Shown here: positions 7,044 through 7,688 of the stretch, one piece after another
Position numbering within the stretch: the first letter of the stretch is position 1
Layout: every line of letters starts with the position of its first letter
NCBI GenBank assembly: GCA_030151145.1
Contig: JASLEL010000294.1
Span: 1 to 7,688 of the forward strand
Length of the DNA: 7,688 nt
Origin: Aquirhabdus sp.
GTDB taxonomy: Bacteria > Pseudomonadota > Gammaproteobacteria > Pseudomonadales > Moraxellaceae
Direction of reading: 5' to 3'
Translations under genes and position numbers: made by a program
The notes under the pieces: model-generated
Seen by the model: the letters and a program-made list of their open reading frames with translations, nothing else
What the model was told of the DNA's origin: nothing
The model's database searches: none

Positions 7044-7064
7044 CTCGTGATCGGATCTCGTGAT
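7044..7064. repeat. Direct repeat CTCGTGAT x2 with 13-bp period
   Basis: CTCGTGAT is found at 7044-7051 and 7057-7064, separated by CGGAT. It falls in what would be the leader of the LysR-type gene, just upstream of its start codon. Confidence 0.55.
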
Positions 7065-7077
7065 TGTTCGGGTTTGT

Positions 7078-7092
7078 AGAACACACTGTTCT
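7078..7092. promoter_or_regulatory. Perfect 15-bp dyad, candidate operator
   Basis: AGAACA (7078-7083), spacer CAC, TGTTCT (7087-7092). It is perfectly symmetric and overlaps the expected transcription start of the LysR-type gene, a position suited to autoregulation. The binding protein is inferred, not shown. Confidence 0.45.
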
Positions 7093-7095
7093 GTT

Positions 7096-7124
7096 AGTAT
7101 ACGCTTTTGAATTTCATTAATTAA
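7096..7124 (-). promoter_or_regulatory. Candidate promoter of the LysR-type gene
   Basis: On the minus strand TTAATT (7124-7119, poor -35) and TATACT (7101-7096, 5 of 6 to TATAAT) are 17 bp apart. The start would fall near 7089, inside the dyad at 7078-7092. The call rests mostly on the -10 box. Confidence 0.3.
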
Positions 7125-7182
7125 TCTAATATTTCACTCACATGAATCCGTTTGTCATTATCATCAGATTAGAGCGTGGACA

Positions 7183-7688
7183 ATGAGTGACCCGTTTGAT
7201 TTTCCGATTTATTTTCCAAGGACTTTGCTGACCGATGCCGTGGTTCACAGCGTCGATATCACCCGCTATGCCATCAAGGACGGCCAACCGGACAAAAATC
7301 GCGTCGCTTTAAGCACTGATGCAGGCATGCGTTTCATCGATCAGGGGGTCTCCAACTGGTTCGTTGATCTGAATACCCCACAGGCCATGCAGCCTTGGCA
7401 GGGCAATCTGCCGCCCATGGTCAAGGTGCGCGCCACCTGGTATGACGCAACCCAAGCCCTCAAGGCCAATATCAAGGTCGTCTCAGGCGGCAGCGCCAAT
7501 GTCTTCGGTGGCATGGGTGCTTTTCTGGTGCCGGATGGTTTTACGGTCCCAACGGTACTTGCGACCCCCGAGAACGTCACGTTTTATGGTCTGTCGCTGA
7601 TCCCTAACCGCACCCCGTTTACCGTGCGGACCGAAAACGTTGATATCGTCATGATGGCCTATGACTATAACTCGATTTACAAGAAAGA
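7183..7688 (+). CDS. 5' part of an unrecognised gene divergent from the LysR regulator (3' truncated by window edge)
   Basis: An ATG at 7183 opens a frame that stays open through the last base, giving 168 residues without a stop. Codon choice resembles the other genes (C or G common in third positions), and the position facing a LysR gene supports it as real. The protein starts MSDPFDFPIYFPR. It has no signal peptide or membrane segment and looks beta-rich with many Val, Thr, Asp and Asn residues. A short glycine-containing stretch, SGGSANVFGGMG, is at about 102-113, and there are several Trp/Tyr residues (NWFVD 58-62, TWYD 85-88, AYDYN 158-162). I recognise no catalytic motif or family. The ribosome binding site is weak (AGAG 7171-7174 or GTGGA 7176-7180). 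It is probably controlled by the LysR protein; its function is unknown, and its C-terminal part lies outside the window. Confidence 0.75.
   Translation, partial: MSDPFDFPIYFPRTLLTDAVVHSVDITRYAIKDGQPDKNRVALSTDAGMRFIDQGVSNWFVDLNTPQAMQPWQGNLPPMVKVRATWYDATQALKANIKVVSGGSANVFGGMGAFLVPDGFTVPTVLATPENVTFYGLSLIPNRTPFTVRTENVDIVMMAYDYNSIYKK

Larger units (their letters stand above)
7038..7182. promoter_or_regulatory. Divergent control region between the LysR-type gene and the right-edge gene
   Basis: This 145-bp AT-rich region lies between two divergent starts. It contains a direct repeat at 7044-7064, a perfect dyad at 7078-7092, a GTATAC palindrome at 7097-7102, the 10-bp palindrome ATTAATTAAT at 7116-7125, and TCTAAT (7125-7130) facing ATTAGA (7168-7173). 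This density of symmetric sites fits LysR operators, but which of them is bound cannot be told by eye. No good sigma-70 promoter could be fixed for the plus-strand gene; TTGAAT (7107-7112) with TATTTC (7130-7135) is weak. Confidence 0.6.

Noticed and set aside
7078..7092. Resemblance of AGAACA-N3-TGTTCT to the vertebrate steroid receptor element, or to a LexA box
   Set aside because: The receptor match is coincidental in a bacterial genome; LexA boxes need CTGT-N8-ACAG or GAAC-N4-GTTC, and here the GAAC/GTTC spacing is 5.
7341..7580. 79-codon minus-strand open frame near the right edge
   Set aside because: It lies opposite the longer plus-strand frame that starts at 7183, stays open to the window end and is placed opposite the LysR gene.

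Overview
The window looks like ordinary chromosome of a gammaproteobacterium of moderately high GC (roughly 55% by eye). The UvrC and the EphD-type epoxide hydrolase resemble, from memory, Pseudomonadales/Moraxellaceae versions, but that placement is an inference. There are no tRNA or rRNA genes, no CRISPR array, no insertion sequence and no phage genes.

Layout, left to right: (1) the 3' end of an unrecognised, Asn/Thr-rich, Cys-containing protein (+); (2) a POT/PTR2 proton-coupled peptide transporter (-); (3) an alpha/beta-hydrolase of the epoxide hydrolase type (+); (4) a cytosolic YfeX-like DyP-type haem peroxidase (-); (5) uvrC, the excision nuclease subunit of nucleotide excision repair (+); (6) a LysR-type regulator (-); (7) the 5' part of an unrecognised gene (+) that runs off the right edge and diverges from the regulator. 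Strands alternate strictly (+ - + - + - +), so every gene appears to be its own transcription unit. Convergent pairs meet at 1/2, 3/4 and 5/6; divergent pairs share intergenic regions at 2/3, 4/5 and 6/7.

Two of the convergent gaps hold strong bidirectional intrinsic terminators (about 310-339 and 3033-3070). The third (uvrC/lysR, 31 bases) has only a 5-bp hairpin without a T-tract. The most plausible regulatory relationship is the LysR protein acting on itself and on the divergent right-edge gene. Their 145-bp intergenic region carries a perfect 15-bp dyad (AGAACA-N3-TGTTCT), an 8-bp direct repeat and a 10-bp AT-rich palindrome. The genes do not form an obvious pathway: peptide uptake, epoxide or ester hydrolysis, peroxide/haem chemistry and DNA repair seem to be independent neighbours.

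I see no convincing undescribed multi-gene system. The items most worth following are the LysR/unknown-gene divergent module, the stand-alone EphD-like hydrolase, and uvrC with a lengthened N-terminus in a non-standard gene neighbourhood.
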